Assembly: GCA_934728585.1 (NCBI GenBank)
Contig: CAKVDZ010000002.1
Location: 1-64,000 of the forward strand
From: an uncultured Candidatus Melainabacteria bacterium
GTDB taxonomy: Bacteria; Cyanobacteriota; Vampirovibrionia; Gastranaerophilales; Gastranaerophilaceae
Direction of reading: 5' to 3'
Length of the DNA stretch: 64,000 nucleotides
Within the stretch, counting starts at the first letter, position 1, and each line of letters begins with the position of its first letter. A program made the position numbers and the translations under genes. Positions 62,956 to 64,000 of this stretch are shown piece after piece. The notes beneath the pieces were generated by a model. That model made no database searches and was not told the origin of the DNA. It saw only the letters and a list, made by a program, of their open reading frames with translations.

Positions 62956-63666
62956 ATGAACAAATTTAAAGCGTTTACTTTAGTAGAAATACTTTTAGCT
63001 CTTGCTATTGTTGGTATTATTTCAGCTGTTACGGCAAATCAACTTCGAAAAATGCAAGTAAACAAAGTTTTTGTTAGTTTTAAAAACTGCTATTCAAGTA
63101 TGGCTTCCACTATAAGGAACTTATATGATGATGAATTCAATTACCCTAAAATTTCAACAGGGGATTACAATAGTGAAACTGGGGAAATGGAGCTTTTAGG
63201 ATTTGCAAACCATTATTATTCAAGTAGTTCAACAAGTCAACCTACAAGAAGTTCTACAAAATTTTCAATGTTGTTTATGAAAGACATGCTTGGTTCAAAA
63301 GCTACAAATAACTACGTCCTAGACTCAAGCAAACACGGTATACAATTTTCAGCTCCAAACGGTAGCGATTGGTTGGTTCAAGCTCCAAATCTAGATGAAC
63401 CATCAGACGCTAATCAAGGATATATTTTAATTGTTTTTGATGCAAATGGAAAACAAGAAGGTCCAAATTGCCCTGTAAAAATGGATTTTGTTAATACTGG
63501 AGCAAGTCAACGAGTTGAAAGCGAAACATCTTGTACTAACCCAGATAGATTTAGATTTTATATAACAAAAAATGGTAAAATTTTACCAGACGAATCTGAG
63601 ATTTATAACGGAACCGATTTAGAAACGTATATGTTTGATAACAATTTAATAGATAATGATAAATAA
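62956..63666 (+). CDS. Type IV prepilin-like protein
   Basis: A 236-residue protein with a typical class III leader MNKFKAFTLVEILLALAIVG and the conserved Glu. The start at 62956 has AGGGG upstream; a GTG at 62938 would add six residues. The soluble domain has a Ser/Thr-rich region around 75-95 and Asp-rich segments near the end (DEPSDANQGYILIVFDANG), resembling other prepilin-like proteins of the window. It is probably a pilus or pseudopilus subunit. Confidence 0.85.
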   Translation: MNKFKAFTLVEILLALAIVGIISAVTANQLRKMQVNKVFVSFKNCYSSMASTIRNLYDDEFNYPKISTGDYNSETGEMELLGFANHYYSSSSTSQPTRSSTKFSMLFMKDMLGSKATNNYVLDSSKHGIQFSAPNGSDWLVQAPNLDEPSDANQGYILIVFDANGKQEGPNCPVKMDFVNTGASQRVESETSCTNPDRFRFYITKNGKILPDESEIYNGTDLETYMFDNNLIDNDK

Positions 63667-63705
63667 CTATAAAAATCTATATTTAAAGGAAAGGAAAAAG
63701 AAAAA

Positions 63706-64000
63706 ATGGAACAAAAAAATTTGGCTGAAATTGGTGTATTCGGAGGTTCAGGATTTTACAAGTTCTTGGATAACGTTGAAGAAGTAAAAGTTGAAACTCC
63801 TTACGGTATGCCTAGTGATAATCTTATGATTGGTCAAATCGGTAATCATAAAGTAGCATTCATGCCTAGACACGGAAGAAACCACACTATTCTTCCTCAC
63901 TTAATTAACTACAGAGCTAACGTTTGGGCGATGAAACACATCGGTTGTACAAGAGTTATCTCTCCTTGTGCTTCTGGTAGCTTACAAAAACACATCAATC
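63706..64000 (+). CDS. mtnP: S-methyl-5'-thioadenosine phosphorylase, partial
   Basis: The first 98 residues of a purine nucleoside phosphorylase-family enzyme cleaving methylthioadenosine, a polyamine by-product, for methionine salvage. Visible features are EIGVFGGSGFYKFL, the phosphate-binding FMPRHGRNHTILPHLINYRAN and VISPCASGSL. AAAGGAAAGG precedes the ATG. The gene is cut by the right edge of the window. Confidence 0.93.
   Translation, partial: MEQKNLAEIGVFGGSGFYKFLDNVEEVKVETPYGMPSDNLMIGQIGNHKVAFMPRHGRNHTILPHLINYRANVWAMKHIGCTRVISPCASGSLQKHIN

Overview
The window reads as chromosomal DNA of an AT-rich, diderm, probably anaerobic bacterium. Lipid A synthesis (lpxK), an Mla-type lipid transporter (mlaEFD), type IV pilin-like proteins with PilT, flagellar genes (fliD, fliO) and an [FeFe]-hydrogenase maturase (hydF) occur together with rny-ymdB, a zinc-type S14, gcvPA and a GCS2-type glutamate-cysteine ligase. 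This mix fits the non-photosynthetic relatives of cyanobacteria (Melainabacteria/Vampirovibrionia, Gastranaerophilales-like). That placement is inference from gene content; no 16S gene is present to test it.

Layout. 1-612: edge of an unidentified gene whose N-terminus recalls tyrosine recombinases, then tRNA-Ile(GAU). 669-7921: ZIP transporter, hydF, gatC, pyrG, a divergent rsmA-ispE pair, and gshA. 7922-9088: a prepilin gene carrying an in-frame repeat insertion, and a repeat-rich intergenic stretch. 9089-13665: mlaE-mlaF-mlaD-lpxK-nth, an envelope operon. 13660-17569: a prepilin, a PHP phosphoesterase, ymdB and rny. 17812-23875: pepA, ftsZ, a secreted NTF2-like protein, and aroC-aroK-aroB. 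23881-30646 (minus): fliD, a GAF-GGDEF-HD-GYP c-di-GMP enzyme, and gcvT-gcvH-gcvPA. 30774-32625: pilT-recO. 32803-41649 (minus): the S10 and spc ribosomal protein cluster from rpsJ to rplR. 41817-47831 (minus): fliO, a nonulosonate synthase and phosphatase pair, lysC, a VKOR-DsbA fusion, queH and two small unknowns. 47911-54124 (plus): a histidine kinase, an acyltransferase, a nitrilase-family amidase, PBP4, an NrtR-like regulator, secG, a duplicated small protein and an SDR. 54128-59513: an SH3-like secreted protein, pheT, a phosphohexomutase and pheA. 59593-63666: two tandem Cys-rich prepilins, a lytic transglycosylase and a fifth prepilin. 63706-end: MTA phosphorylase, cut by the edge.

The genes form coherent groups: envelope building (mlaEFD, lpxK, DUF374, dacB, SLT), surface filaments and their control (five prepilins, pilT, fliD, fliO, nonulosonate pair, c-di-GMP enzyme), translation (the ribosomal cluster, pheT, gatC, tRNA-Ile) and aromatic amino acid synthesis (aroCKB, pheA). 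No CRISPR array, intact transposase, prophage or classical defence island is visible. The less ordinary features are the long structured gaps inside the ribosomal cluster, with shared motifs and an internal terminator and promoter; the repeat insertion in a prepilin leader; a dispersed CACTATT-type intergenic repeat; and the Cys-rich prepilin pair.
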